DNA of 41,626 nucleotides from Xylaria sp. FL1777 (Eukaryota > Ascomycota > Sordariomycetes > Xylariales > Xylariaceae), in assembly GCA_022578965.1 (NCBI GenBank), contig MU400794.1, positions 1 to 41,626 of the forward strand, read 5' to 3'. Numbering within the stretch: the stretch's first letter is position 1; each line of letters starts with the position of its first letter. Positions 9,580-19,527 of this stretch are shown piece after piece. A program made the position numbers and the translations under genes. The notes beneath the pieces are model-generated. The model was not told the DNA's origin and did not search any database. It worked only from the letters and a program-made list of their open reading frames with translations.

Positions 9580-11825
9580 TAGTTTATTAAGTAAATATTA
9601 ATAATAATAATATACTATATAGCAATTTTATAATACTTTATTATGTTTTAGATTTTTTAAGCATAAAATATTATTATTATTTTTTATTATAGTTTTATTA
9701 TAGTAATAACTTTTAGTAATTAATTAAATTATTAGCTTTAGTTTTTAAAACATATTAGTTTTTGTGCTAATTATTAGTGCTTTTTTGTTTTGTTGTATTT
9801 AAAGCAGTTTTAGCTATAAAAATACTTTATTTATTTTTATTAGTTTTTTCTTTGTAGTATTTTTTATAGCTTTTAATTTTATTTGTTTTTGCTTTAAAGT
9901 TTTATAAGTTTTATTTTTTTAAGTTTATTTAATAATTAAATGTTTTAATAATTTATAATTAGTTTAATAACTATACTATTTATAGTTATAGTTTTGTTTT
10001 TTTAAACATAACTTTTTTTTAAGCTATATTTTAAGCTTTAATAATTTAAAGTTTTTATAGTTTTGTAAGTTTGCTAACTATATTAACTTATTACTTTTTA
10101 TTATTTGTTACTTTTAATTAAACTATTTTTTTAAGTTATATATTAAACAACTTTAATTGTTTATATAATAAATATATCTTTTTATAATTTATTTTAATAA
10201 CTATAAAACTTTTAAATAGTATTTATATGCTTGTTTATTTTAACTTATATAAATAAAGCATTTAGATTTATTTAGTATAGCACTTTTGTTTTAACTTAAA
10301 ATAGCAACTTTATATTTTTGCTTTAAAAACGTATTTTTTAAATTGCTTTATTATTTTTTGTTGTTTTAAACTTTTATAACTTGTACTTTTTTTTTAAATT
10401 AAAAAATTTTTCTTTTTTTATAGCTTTTTTTTCTGTTTTTTTTTTTAAATTAGCATTGTTTTTAAAAGTGTTTTTTTTTTTTATAGTTATAACATTTAAC
10501 TTTAAATATATCTTAAGATTATTATTTTTAAACTTTATTAATTTGCTTAAATCTTTATTTAATACTTTTTTAAGTATTCTTTTTTTTGTTTTTTTTAGTT
10601 CTTTTAGTTTTAAAGTATTAATTAAATAATTATTAATTAATTATAATAGCTATATTAATATATATATTAATTTTTGCTAGTTTATTTATTTTGCATAGTT
10701 TGTTTTAAACTTAAGTTTTAAGTTTATTATAAAATAAGTAAAACAGTATAAACTTAAGCAATCTTAAAATTACTACTAATTGTTTAAATTTTATAGCATA
10801 ATTTATTACTGCTTTTATTTGTTTTAAGCAATAAAATGCTTTTTTTGCATGTTCTACTTTTTAAGTATTTTTAAATAATGCTTTTATTTGATTTTTAAAC
10901 TTAACGTAGTTTTTAAAAATCTTTTTTGTTTTTAGCTTAAAGTTAATTAACTTATTAGCTTTTAAAAAATCTTTTAAAATAAATTAAAACTATTTTAATA
11001 CTTTTTTTAATAAAAATTATAAAGTAGTTATTACTTTTTAATTTTTTTTTGTAATAGTAATAAAGTGCTATTTTAAATAAAGTTTAGCATAAATTAAAAA
11101 AGCTTTTATATTTATAAATTTATTATAAAGCTTTAAAGCAATAAGTTTAAAACCTTTAATGTTTAATATTTTTAACATTATAAATAATCCTAATAGTAGT
11201 AATAAAAAGTTAGGTTTTTTATTTTAAGTTATTACTTTAAGTGTAATAATAATAAAAGTAAGCGTTAGGTTTACTAATAATAATATTAATATTAATTATA
11301 ATATAATTATTTATTTAAAGCTTTAACTTATTATTATAATAGCAGTTATTATTACTGCTTTAATTATTATAGCTAATGTTTATGCTAGTTTAAAGGTTAT
11401 AATATTTAGTATTTAAGCTATTTTTTAAATTAAAACAACTAGTTTGCTTTATAGCACTAGTATTAACGTTAGTTTTTTTTTATTACTATTGCTTAACTTT
11501 TTTTTTTTTACTACTGCTTTTTTTTTAATAAAAATAACTAGTAAAAATGCTAAAGTTTGTTATTTTAGTATGTTATTAGTTTTAAAAGTCTTTAAAATTT
11601 TTAAACTTAATTTTTAACTTTTTATTTTTAGTAATATAACTTAAATTTAGTTTTATTAATTATTAAGTAAAGTTTACTTATATAATACTATTTAGCATTT
11701 TTATTTTTTGAATATTTTTTTAGTATATTTTTAAAAGTTTATTTTGTAAATTATTTATTATTTAACTTTTTATATTAATATTTGTTTTTATATGTTAAGT
11801 TCTATTAATTAAAAAGCTATTAAAG
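9580..11825 (-). pseudogene. gag region remnant, copy B
   Basis: The part between the 5' LTR and the polymerase, read on the minus strand, corresponds to gag and probably the protease. Within 10384-10629 the sense frame stays nearly open and codes for a charged Lys/Asn/Glu-rich stretch, as in copies C and D, with a one-base length change in an A-run relative to copy C. No zinc knuckle or protease Asp-Ser/Thr-Gly motif could be recognised after mutation, so the identification rests on position in the element. Confidence 0.6.
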
Positions 11826-12319
11826 TGTAATAAACTTGCTATATATTAATATAATAAGTTTGCTTTTAAGGTTTTAATTTGCAAGTAATAATAGAATCTT
11901 TAATAGTAGTTTGTTAAAAAGGTTTTCAAAGTACTTTTATTATTATGCATTAATAAAAGTCTTAAAGAATTAAAAGTAATAAATGTATTAGTGCTTAGCA
12001 GTTATAAAAAATTAATAGCTAAAAAACTAAAACTAAATAAATAATTAAATATAAAAAGTACATAATTATATAAATAAAAAAAAGGTAAAAAAAGTAGTAA
12101 CTTTTTTTAAATTACTGCAAATCTAGTAAGCATTAAATTACTATAAGCTTAGTAAGCCTTAAATTACTATAAGCTTAATAAACCTTAAATTACTGTAAGC
12201 TTAGTAAGCTAAGTAAGTTATTACATAACTTTAGCTTTAGCTAGCAAAAAAAAAAGTGCAAAGTATATATAAAAGCATTAAGCTGCTTTAAAGGCCACCC
12301 TTGTGCTAATTTTGTAACA
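11826..12319 (-). repeat. 5' LTR of copy B (subfamily 2)
   Basis: A 494-bp LTR, TGTAATA...TGTAACA in window orientation. Its downstream half (as the element reads) matches subfamily 1, but its first part is unrelated and holds a 26-bp tandem array. Its closest relative is the LTR of copy E at 40710-41203. The last 30 bases still contain GGCCACCC, a lightly mutated island. Confidence 0.9.
12125..12210 (-). repeat. 26-bp tandem repeat in subfamily-2 LTR
   Basis: Three units, 12125-12150, 12151-12176 and 12177-12202, plus a partial fourth, each of the type AGTAAGCATTAAATTACTAT followed by AAGCTT. The array is also present at 41009-41086 in copy E. It takes the place of the 38-bp array of subfamily 1. 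Confidence 0.85.
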
Positions 12320-12949
12320 CTAAACTAGCTAATAGCTATAAATTTACTATTTTTTAAAACTATAGTTATACTAATTATTATATTTTATAATTTTTAGTAT
12401 TTAAACTAACGTTATATTAATTATAAAAATAAAGCATAATATATAATATTAATAAAACAAAACCTTAAATAATTAAAAATTATAAAATAATAGTAAATTT
12501 TATAACTATTAATAATATATTAAAAGCATAAATATTAATAATAAATATAATATTAAACTATATTTTTTTAAGCAATATAACTATTAAAAAATAGATTTTT
12601 TATAAATAAAAAAGCATTTTTGCTATACTAAATAATTATAAAGTTATTATATTATTTAAGTTTAAAAAAAGCTTTTTAATATAGCTAATAAAACGTTTAT
12701 TTGTTAATATAGCTAGTAAAAAGTGCTATATTATAACTATTAAATAGCACAAAAATATCTTAAAAAAACTATAAATTGCTAAATATTAAAACTATTATAT
12801 AAAAAACTTCTTTAAACTATTTAATTATTTTAAGCAAAAAACTAATATTATTGTTAAAATAAAGCATTATATTAATATAAGCAATAGTTTATTAATTAAA
12901 CTACTATTATAAAAATATAGCTTAACATAAAAAAAAGCACTACATAAAT

Positions 12950-13710
12950 TTATAAAAGTATATAAAAATATTTATATTAAAAAAAACATAAAACTATAAA
13001 GTTTACTAATACTATTAACTTTAAAAAAAGCACTAAGCATAACTATTAAGCTTAATAAAAATAATAAATTAATAATATAGCGTTTTTATTATAATTATTG
13101 CAAAATTAATAAAAAAACAAAAAAGCAAGCTTATTTATTATTTAATGCAGCAAATTAAATATAGCAAGCTATAAAGCACTAATAGTATGTTTTTATTAAC
13201 TTAAAAAATAAATTTTAACATATTATTATATATAAACTATATTATAAAAAAATAGCGTTTATTATATTATTTAAGCTATATAAATAAATAGTAATGCTTT
13301 TTAAACTTTATAACGCTTTAGTAATATTTTAAGCATTAATATAAAAAATAATTAAACTTTTTTATAAATAGCTAACTAGCTTACTTAATAATATTTATAT
13401 TTAAGCTAAAACAAAAACATAGCTATATAAGCATTATTGCTTATTATTTATATAATTAATTAAATATAGCATAATAATTAATATATTAAAAATATTGCTT
13501 TTTGTAAATTTTAGTATTTTTTTTAGTTTTAACGTTTTTTATAATAGTATTAAAGTAAACCTAGCAAAAGTTATAGCAATATAAAAGCAGCTTATATTTA
13601 AAACTACTAAAAAAATAAAAACATTTATAAATGCTATAAGCTATTTTAAGCATTTTATTAAAAATTACTTATTAATTGCTATATTATTAACTGCACTAAT
13701 AAAAAAACCT
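12950..13710 (+). pseudogene. Reverse transcriptase remnant, Gypsy-3
   Basis: Reading in one frame, 13088-13105 gives a relic of Asp-Tyr-Arg-Lys-Ile-Asn. Then comes Lys-(Thr)-Ala-Phe, a Gly-Leu-Tyr-Glu-Trp relic, and at 13294-13320 Met-Leu-Phe-Lys-Leu-Tyr-Asn-Ala, the mutated form of Met-Pro-Phe-Gly-Leu-x-Asn-Ala. The active site at 13381-13392 reads Leu-Leu-Asn-Asn: the two Asn were Asp, but the Leu in place of the usual Tyr is not explained by transitions and may be a family trait. The thumb at about 13618-13700 is well kept (Phe-Ile-Asn-Ala-Ile-Ser-Tyr-Phe ... Leu-Thr-Ala-Leu-x-Lys-Lys). Different residues throughout separate it from Chromo-1 and Chromo-2. Confidence 0.87.
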
Positions 13711-13799
13711 AAAAACTAAAAAGTAAAGTTAAGCATAAAAGCTAAAAACACATAGCAAAAAATCTATAAAGCTATTATTACTATACTAATTATTTAAGC

Positions 13800-14200
13800 T
13801 TTTAATTAAAAGCTTTTATTTATAATAAATATTAACTTAAGCATATATTATATTAAAACATATTTAATATAGCTGCATTTTTATAAAATAACTATATTTT
13901 TATATTTAGTAGCATACTTTTTAAAAAAGCTTAAAATATACTAATTATATTACTTAACGCAAAAAAAAAAGTTATTAGCTATAATATTAACACTTTAACA
14001 CTAGTAATATTAAATAAAAAACAAAAAAATTACTGTTTATATAAATTATAAGTTTTTTATAATAATAAAAACAAAAATAAAACAACTAGCAAAAATAATA
14101 CGTTTTTTAAACGCTATTAAACATTTTAACATAAAAATTATATATAAAATAAGCAAATTAAACGTTTTAGCAAACTAGCTATTAAAACTACTAGTTATAC
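13800..14200 (+). pseudogene. RNase H remnant, Gypsy-3
   Basis: The block Ala-Tyr-Phe-x-Lys-Lys-Leu-Lys near 13910 is followed by Leu-Leu-Ala-Ile near 13975 and by Ile-Thr-Val-Tyr-Ile-Asn-Tyr-Lys at about 14030. The last is the decayed Val-Tyr-Thr-Asp-His-Lys motif (Asp to Asn, His to Tyr). The domain ends in a long, stop-free run, Phe-Leu-Asn-Ala-Ile-Lys-His-Phe and onward to Leu-Ala-Asn at about 14178, the normal tail of Gypsy RNase H. Confidence 0.85.
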
Positions 14201-14475
14201 TAGTTTTTTTATTAATAAAAGCTAAAGCTAATGTAAAATTATTGCTAAAAGCCGAAATATAGTTAATAATGCTATTATAACACTTTAATATTATAAATTT
14301 GCAAGCTATTTTCAAAAATCTTTATTTTAAAACTAAATTGCTACGCAATATAAGTTTAAAGTAAATAAAACAGCATTTTATTAAAAAAGATAACATATTA
14401 TTTAAGCTAATTAACTATAAACGGGCTTTAAAAAACCTTTTATACTTAGTTAATATAACATTTTAAGCTATAGCA

Positions 14476-14992
14476 TATTATAAAATAAGCTAACTAAGCT
14501 AGTTAAAAAGCCAAGTGTAAAAAAGACATATATAAAGAAAGTTTTATTTGTTAAAAGAATATATATTTAAACTACTATAAGGGTTTAATGTATAAACTTA
14601 ATAAACTTAAGCGTTAAGTTTATTAAGCTTTAAACTTAATAAACTTAAGCGTTAAGTTTATTAAGCTTTAAACTTAAAACAATATAGCATTAAGTTTATT
14701 AAAAAAAGTAACGTTTATAAATTATTACTACTGTTTTTTTTGTTTATATAATTATATACTTTTTATATTTAGTTATTTATTTAGTTTTTAGCTTTTTAAC
14801 TATTAATTTTTTATAACTACTAAGCATTAATATATTTATTACTTTTAATTTTTTAAGACTTTTATTAATGTATAATAATAAAAATACCTCGAAAATTTCT
14901 TTAATAAACTACTGTTAAAAATCCTATTATTACTTACAAATTAAAACTTTAAAAGCAAACTTGTTATATTAATATATAATAAGTTTATTATA
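14476..14992 (+). repeat. 5' LTR of copy C (subfamily 1)
   Basis: A 517-bp LTR with degraded ends (TATTATA...TTTATTATA, from TGTTACA...TTTGTTACA). It carries the 38-bp array at about 14595-14672. It is the most eroded subfamily-1 LTR here, consistent with copy C being the host of many later insertions. Confidence 0.9.
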
Positions 14993-16813
14993 TTTTAATA
15001 ACTTTTTAATTAATAGAACTTAATATATAAAAACAAATATTAATATAAAAAGTTAAATAATAAATAATTTATAAAATAAACTTTTAAAAGTATACTAAAA
15101 AAATATTTAAAAAATAAAAATGCTAAATAATATTATATAAGTAAATTTTACTTAATAATTAATAAACTAAATTTAGGTTATATTATTAAAAACAAAAAGT
15201 TAAAAATTAAGTTTAAAAATTTTAAAGACTTTTAAAATTAGCAATGTATTAAAACAATAAACCTTAGTACTTTTATTAGCTACTTTTATTAAAAAAAAAG
15301 CAATAGCAAAAGAAAAAAAGTTAAACAATAATAATAAAAAAAAACTAAGGCTAATGTTAGCGCTATAAAGTAAACTAGTTACTTTAACTTAAAAAGCAGC
15401 TTAAATATTAACTATAGTAATTAAAGCAGCAATAATAATAGCTATTATAATAATAAGTTAAGACTTTAAATAAATAATTATATTATAACTAATATTAATA
15501 CTACTATTAGCAAACTTAACGCTTACTTTTATTATTGTTATACTTGAAGTAATAACTTAAAATAAAAAACCTAACTTTTTATTATTATTGCTGCTTTTAT
15601 TATTAAGATTATTTATAATATTAAAAATGCTAAACATTAAAAGTTTTAAACTTACTGCTTTAAAGCTTTATAATAAATTTATAAATATAAAAGCTTTTTT
15701 AATTTATATTAAACTTTATTTAAAATAGCACTTTATTACTATTACAAAAAAAAATTAAAAAGTAATAACTACTTTATAATTTTTATTAAAAAAAGTATTA
15801 AAATAGTTTTAATTTATTTTAAAAGATTTTTTAAAAGCTAATAAGTTAATTAACTTTAAGCTAAAAACAAAAAACTTTTTTAAAAATTACATTAAGTTTA
15901 AAAATTAAATAAAAGTATTATTTAAAAATACTTAAAGAATAAAACACGCAAAAAAAACATTTTATTGCTTAAAACAAATAAAAGCAGCAATAAATTACGC
16001 TATAAAATTTAAATAATTAATAGTAATCTTAAGATTGCTTAAGCTTATACTATTTTATTTATTTTATAATAAACTTAAAACTTAAATTTAAAACAAACTA
16101 TATAAAATAAATAAACTAGCAAAGATTAATACGTATATTAATATAGCTTTTATAATTAATTAATAATTATTTAACTAGTATTTTAAAACTAAAAAAACTA
16201 AAAAAAAACAAAAAAAAAATACTTAAAAAAATATTAAATAAAGATTTAAGCAAATTAGTAAAGTTTAAAAATAATAACCTTAAAATATATTTAAAGTTAA
16301 ATGTTATAACTATAGAAAAAAAGAATACTTTTAAAAACAATGCTAATTTAAAAAAAGAAACGGAAAAAAAAGCTATAAAAAAGGAAAAATTTTTTAACTT
16401 AAAAAAAAAATACAAGTTATAAAAGTTTAAAACAACAAAAAACAACAAAGCAATTTAAAAAATATGTTTTTAAAGCAAAAGTATAAAGTTATTATTTTAA
16501 GTTAAAACAAAAGTATTATATTAAACAAATTATTTATACAAGTTAAAATAAATAAACATACAAATATTATTTAAAAGCTTTATAGTTATTAAAACAAATT
16601 ACAAAAAAATATATTTGCTATATAAACAATTAAAATTATTTAATATATAACTTAAAAAAATAGTTTAACTAAAAATAGCAAACAATAAAAAATAATAAGT
16701 TAATATAGTTAGCAAACTTATAAAACTACAAAAACTTTAAACTATTAAGGCTTAAAATATAGCCTAAAAAAAAGTTATATTTAAAAAAACAAAACTATAA
16801 TTATAAATAATAT
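14993..16813 (+). pseudogene. gag region remnant, copy C
   Basis: Sense-strand gag area. The stretch 16171-16424 is free of stops for about 84 codons and reads as a strongly charged Lys/Asn/Glu/Leu-rich protein segment, for example Leu-Asn-Lys-Asp-Leu-Ser-Lys-Leu-Val-Lys-Phe-Lys. The same frame is visible in copies B and D. Its survival fits a scarcity of mutable sites rather than selection. The primer binding site should be just after 14992, where TTTAATAGC-like sequence stands in all three copies; it is too eroded to name the tRNA. The remainder of the region shows no motif I recognise. Confidence 0.6.
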
Positions 16814-17200
16814 TTATTATTATTATTAATAACTTGCTGTATTGCTTTATAGCGCGGTTTTTTTATTTGTGTATTTATAAGTAAAACTATATAAAAAGCC
16901 GGATAAAAACCTTATGCAATAATGTTTATGCTATTACTTCGAAGTTTTTTTACCTTGTAATAACTAGTTTTTATTAATTAGCTTGCTAAACAGAAAATAA
17001 TGGTTAAAAAGCAGAAAAACTCTTTTTAAAGCTTTTAAACCTTTTGTTTTTTTAAGAAGCATACAAAAGCTTTTTTTTTGTTTTTTAGAACCTTTAAAAA
17101 AACGCTTTTGCTTTTTTTGCTAGTTTTTTCCTTATTTTCTGCTTTTTTTTTTCTTTTTTTATTTTTTTTTATTTTAACTGCTTTATTATATATTGTTATT

Positions 17201-17930
17201 GGCTTAGTGGCGCAGTGGCATACGCTTAGCTATTTTTTTTAAAGTTGTAGGTTTAAGTTTTGCTTAGTTTACAGTTGCTTTGCTTTAAAGCAAAAGTTAG
17301 TTTGCTTTTAGCTTAGTTTAAACTGCATGCTTGCTGCACTAAAGGCATAAAAATTAGAAATTAAATAGCTAAACTAAAAGTTTAAAAACTTTGCTTTTTT
17401 GCTAGTGCAGCAACATAAGTAATTAACTTAGTATATTAATTACTATAAAAACAAGCAGCTTTAGCTTTTACTACTAATGCTATATAAGCATTAGTTCTTT
17501 TATATAGTAAATAGCTTATATTTTTAGCGTAATTAAAACTTAAAGCTTATTGCTTAGCGCTAAGCAATTTATAAAAAATATAGCGCTATATAATGCTTAA
17601 AATCTACTTAATACTGTGTTGTTTATAGCTTATAAAACTTAAAACTAGCAAAAAAGCGCCTTTATTACTAATTAACAAAAAACCTCTTTGTTAGCGCGCT
17701 AATTTTTATACCTTTGCATTACGAAGCAAAAGCGCTGCTAATTTAGCGTATAAAATTTAAAGCAAAGTATTATATAAAAAAAGCAGCAAATTAATAAAAT
17801 TTATAGCAAAACTATTGCATACTTTGTATATATAAGTAGTTTTCGCCCCAAAAAAGGTTTTTACTTATACAAAGTTTTACTAAATAGCTACTAGTATAAC
17901 TAACAGGCCGTTTATTTAAATAATACAAAT
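17201..17930 (+). mobile_element. tRNA-headed SINE, copy 2
   Basis: A 730-bp SINE inside the short LINE, with target duplication ATTATATATTGTTATT (17185-17200 and 17932-17947). It is the better preserved of the two: the A box TGGCGCAGTGG fits the eukaryotic consensus exactly, and the core near 17840-17870 still has CGCCCC. It shares no 3'-end sequence with the LINE in the window, so its mobilising partner is probably another LINE. A tail of simple repeats is not obvious; both copies end AATACAAAT(T). Confidence 0.87.
17208..17260 (+). promoter_or_regulatory. RNA polymerase III A and B boxes, SINE copy 2
   Basis: A box TGGCGCAGTGG at 17208-17218 is intact. The B box at 17250-17260, GGTTTAAGTTT, is a GGTTCAAGTCC type after three C-to-T changes. 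The spacing of 31 bp between boxes is that of a tRNA gene. Confidence 0.8.
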
Positions 17931-18199
17931 TATTATATATTGTTATTTTATTAGTAATAAATAGCTACTTTGCAATATTATTTATAGCTTTAAGCTTTTT
18001 TATAGCTAGTTATAAATTTTTATTAGTTTGTAATAGCTTAGCTATAAAGCTTTTTTATAGCTGCTTTTTTTTGTTTTTTAGCAAGTTATAACATAAAACT
18101 ATATGCTAAAAAGTTTTTTTTTTTTTTATGCATTTGCAAAAAGGCATAAAAAAGCCTAAAACTTTCTTTTTATGTAAAAACACCTTTAGCTTTATTTTT

Positions 18200-18600
18200 C
18201 TAGTGCATATTTACATTATTATAGCTATTTTATGCTTTAGTAATTTGCTATATTTTTTAAAAGCTTTATTTTTGCTAAGCTTTTGTTTAACTATTGCTAA
18301 ATAGCTGTTGCTTGTTTTAGTTTAGCTTTATTTGTTTATTTATTTTTTTTTAATGTAATTTTAGGTTTTTTCTTTTTTAACTACTTTTTTTACTAAAAGT
18401 TTAAAGCTAGCATTAGATTTTTTTTAGCTATACTTTTATTATTGCTTATAGGTTTGCTTTTTGTTTAGTTTTTAGCTCTTTAGGCCTGTATGTCTTAAAT
18501 AAAAGTTCTGATTTTCTTTGTTGCTTTTTAGATCAATTTTTTAGCTACTAAGCTTTTTACGCAATGCTTGCAAGCTGCTGCTTTACTGCTAAAATATAAG
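18200..18600 (-). pseudogene. LINE 3' frame with Cys-x2-Cys and Lys/Gln-rich helix, short copy
   Basis: On the minus strand, 18575-18561 reads Ala-Cys-Lys-His-Cys, continued by Val-Lys-Ser-Leu-Val-Ala-Lys-Lys-Leu-Ile, then a long Lys/Gln/Leu/Ala-rich stretch with the look of a coiled coil. In the long copy the same five codons read Ala-Cys-Lys-Tyr-Tyr, the changes being C-to-T and G-to-A. The frame has about a dozen stops, all possible former Gln, Arg or Trp codons. It could be the C-terminus of the LINE polyprotein, some of which end in a zinc-binding part, or a separate small protein. I do not recognise the family. Confidence 0.4.
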
Positions 18601-18646
18601 TTAATAAAGGGGATTTTTATTTTAGTCTTTAAGTGCCTTGTTTTAG

Positions 18647-18911
18647 TTATAAATAATATAATTATTAAACTAATTATAAACTATTAAAATACTTAGTTAT
18701 TAAATAAACGTAAAAAAATAAAACTTATAAAACTTTAAAATAAAAACAACTAAAATTAAAAGCTATAAAAAATACTATAAAAAAAAACTAATAAAAATAA
18801 ACAAAATATTTTTATAGCTTAAATTGCTTTAAATATAACAAAATAAAAAAGCATTAATAGTTAGCATAAAAACTAATATGTTTTAAAAATTAAAGCTAGT
18901 AATTTAACTAA
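18647..18911 (+). mobile_element. Chromo-1 copy C, second piece
   Basis: Continues the gag region of copy C between the short LINE and copy D. It matches the reverse complement of copy B at about 9735-9995. Its last five bases, ACTAA, are the left target duplication of copy D. Confidence 0.85.
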
Positions 18912-19427
18912 TGTAACAAACTTATTATACATTAATATAATAGGTTCGCCTTTGGGATCTTGATTTGCAAGTAACAATAAGATTCTTAACAGTAGTCCAT
19001 TAAGGAGGTTTTCGGGGTACTTTTACTACTGTGCATTAATAAAGGTTTTAAAGAATTAAAAGTAATAAATATATTAATGCTTAGCAGTTATAAAGAAATT
19101 AATAGCTAAAGAACTAAAACTAAGTAAATAACTAAATATAAAAAGTGCATAATTATATAAACAAAAAAAACAGTAATAGTAATCTATAAACGTTACTTTT
19201 TTTAATAAGCTTAACGCTATATTGTTTTAAGTTTAAAGCTTAATAAATTTAACGCTTAAGTTTGTTAAATTTAAAGCTTAATAAACTTAACGCTTAAGTT
19301 TATTAAGTTTATGCATTAAACCCTTATAGTAGTTTAAATATATATTTTTTTAACAAATAAAACTTTTTTTACGCATGCTTTTTTTATACCTAGCTTTTAA
19401 TTAGCTTAATTAACTCATTTTGTAACA
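18912..19427 (-). repeat. 3' LTR of copy D (subfamily 1)
   Basis: 516 bp with intact ends, TGTAACAAAC...TTTTGTAACA in window orientation. The first 110 bases keep many G and C (for example TTCGCCTTTGGGATCTTGAT at 18945-18964), whereas the other end is strongly eroded. Its partner at 26127-26642 shows the opposite pattern. Confidence 0.95.
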
Positions 19428-19443
19428 TTATTTTTCTTTTTCT
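19428..19443 (-). other. Polypurine tract of copy D
   Basis: Reads TTATTTTTCTTTTTCT in the window, that is an A/G tract directly before the 3' LTR on the element strand. Copy E has the same tract at 41204-41219. Confidence 0.7.
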
Positions 19444-19527
19444 ATAATTGTTATTTTAATAATTCTATATTTCTTTTTTCGTAAGTTTTCTTTTTTTATC
19501 TTTTGTTTTTTGTTTTTTGCGCTTATT

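Larger units (their letters stand above)
4960..12319 (-). mobile_element. Chromo-1 copy B, lacking its 3' end
   Basis: Read on the minus strand this is an LTR (12319-11826), gag, polymerase, RNase H, integrase and chromodomain, ending abruptly at 4960 where the 3' LTR of copy A begins. It lacks the last 600 or so internal bases and its own 3' LTR, which should lie left of the window beyond copy A. A SINE with its target duplication (8167-8913) splits it between gag and polymerase. The five bases after the LTR are CTAAA, the candidate target duplication. The LTR belongs to subfamily 2 although the internal part is of the same type as copies A and D. Confidence 0.88.
12320..14475 (+). mobile_element. 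Gypsy-3 fragment G
   Basis: A third Ty3/Gypsy family, present once in the window. It is bounded on the left by the LTR of copy B and on the right by the LTR of copy C, so both ends are cut by later insertions and no LTR of its own is visible. About 12320-12950 is upstream coding sequence, possibly protease, without a recognisable motif. Polymerase and RNase H follow. No integrase is reached before the right boundary; it may continue beyond copy C, outside the window. Confidence 0.82.
14476..16813 (+). mobile_element. Chromo-1 copy C, first piece (5' LTR and gag)
   Basis: The start of the most heavily interrupted element in the window. The 5' LTR is followed by gag, collinear with copies B and D on the opposite strand. 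The piece stops at the 13-bp duplication of the short LINE. The five bases before the LTR (TAGCA) would be its target duplication, but the other end is beyond the window. Confidence 0.9.
16814..18646 (-). mobile_element. 5'-truncated LINE-like copy (with a SINE inside)
   Basis: Reverse-strand homologue of 39549-40631. It is flanked by a 13-bp duplication TTATAAATAATAT (16801-16813 and 18647-18659). The 3' end on the minus strand is a TAA-type simple repeat next to the left duplication, and the 5' end stops short by more than 4 kb compared with the long copy. Without the SINE and its extra duplication it is about 1.09 kb. 5' truncation, a simple-repeat tail and a long, variable target duplication are the signature of target-primed reverse transcription. 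Confidence 0.82.

Noticed and set aside
10381..10629. Plus-strand Phe-rich open frame in copy B (and counterparts at 16167-16448 minus and 24639-24911 plus)
   Set aside because: Each lies antisense to the charged gag frame of its element copy; the Phe/Leu/Ile-rich product is the complement of A-rich coding sequence.
17201..17270. A functional tRNA gene
   Set aside because: A and B boxes are present, but no cloverleaf with paired acceptor ends can be drawn, and the unit is repeated with a 730-bp body and target duplications.
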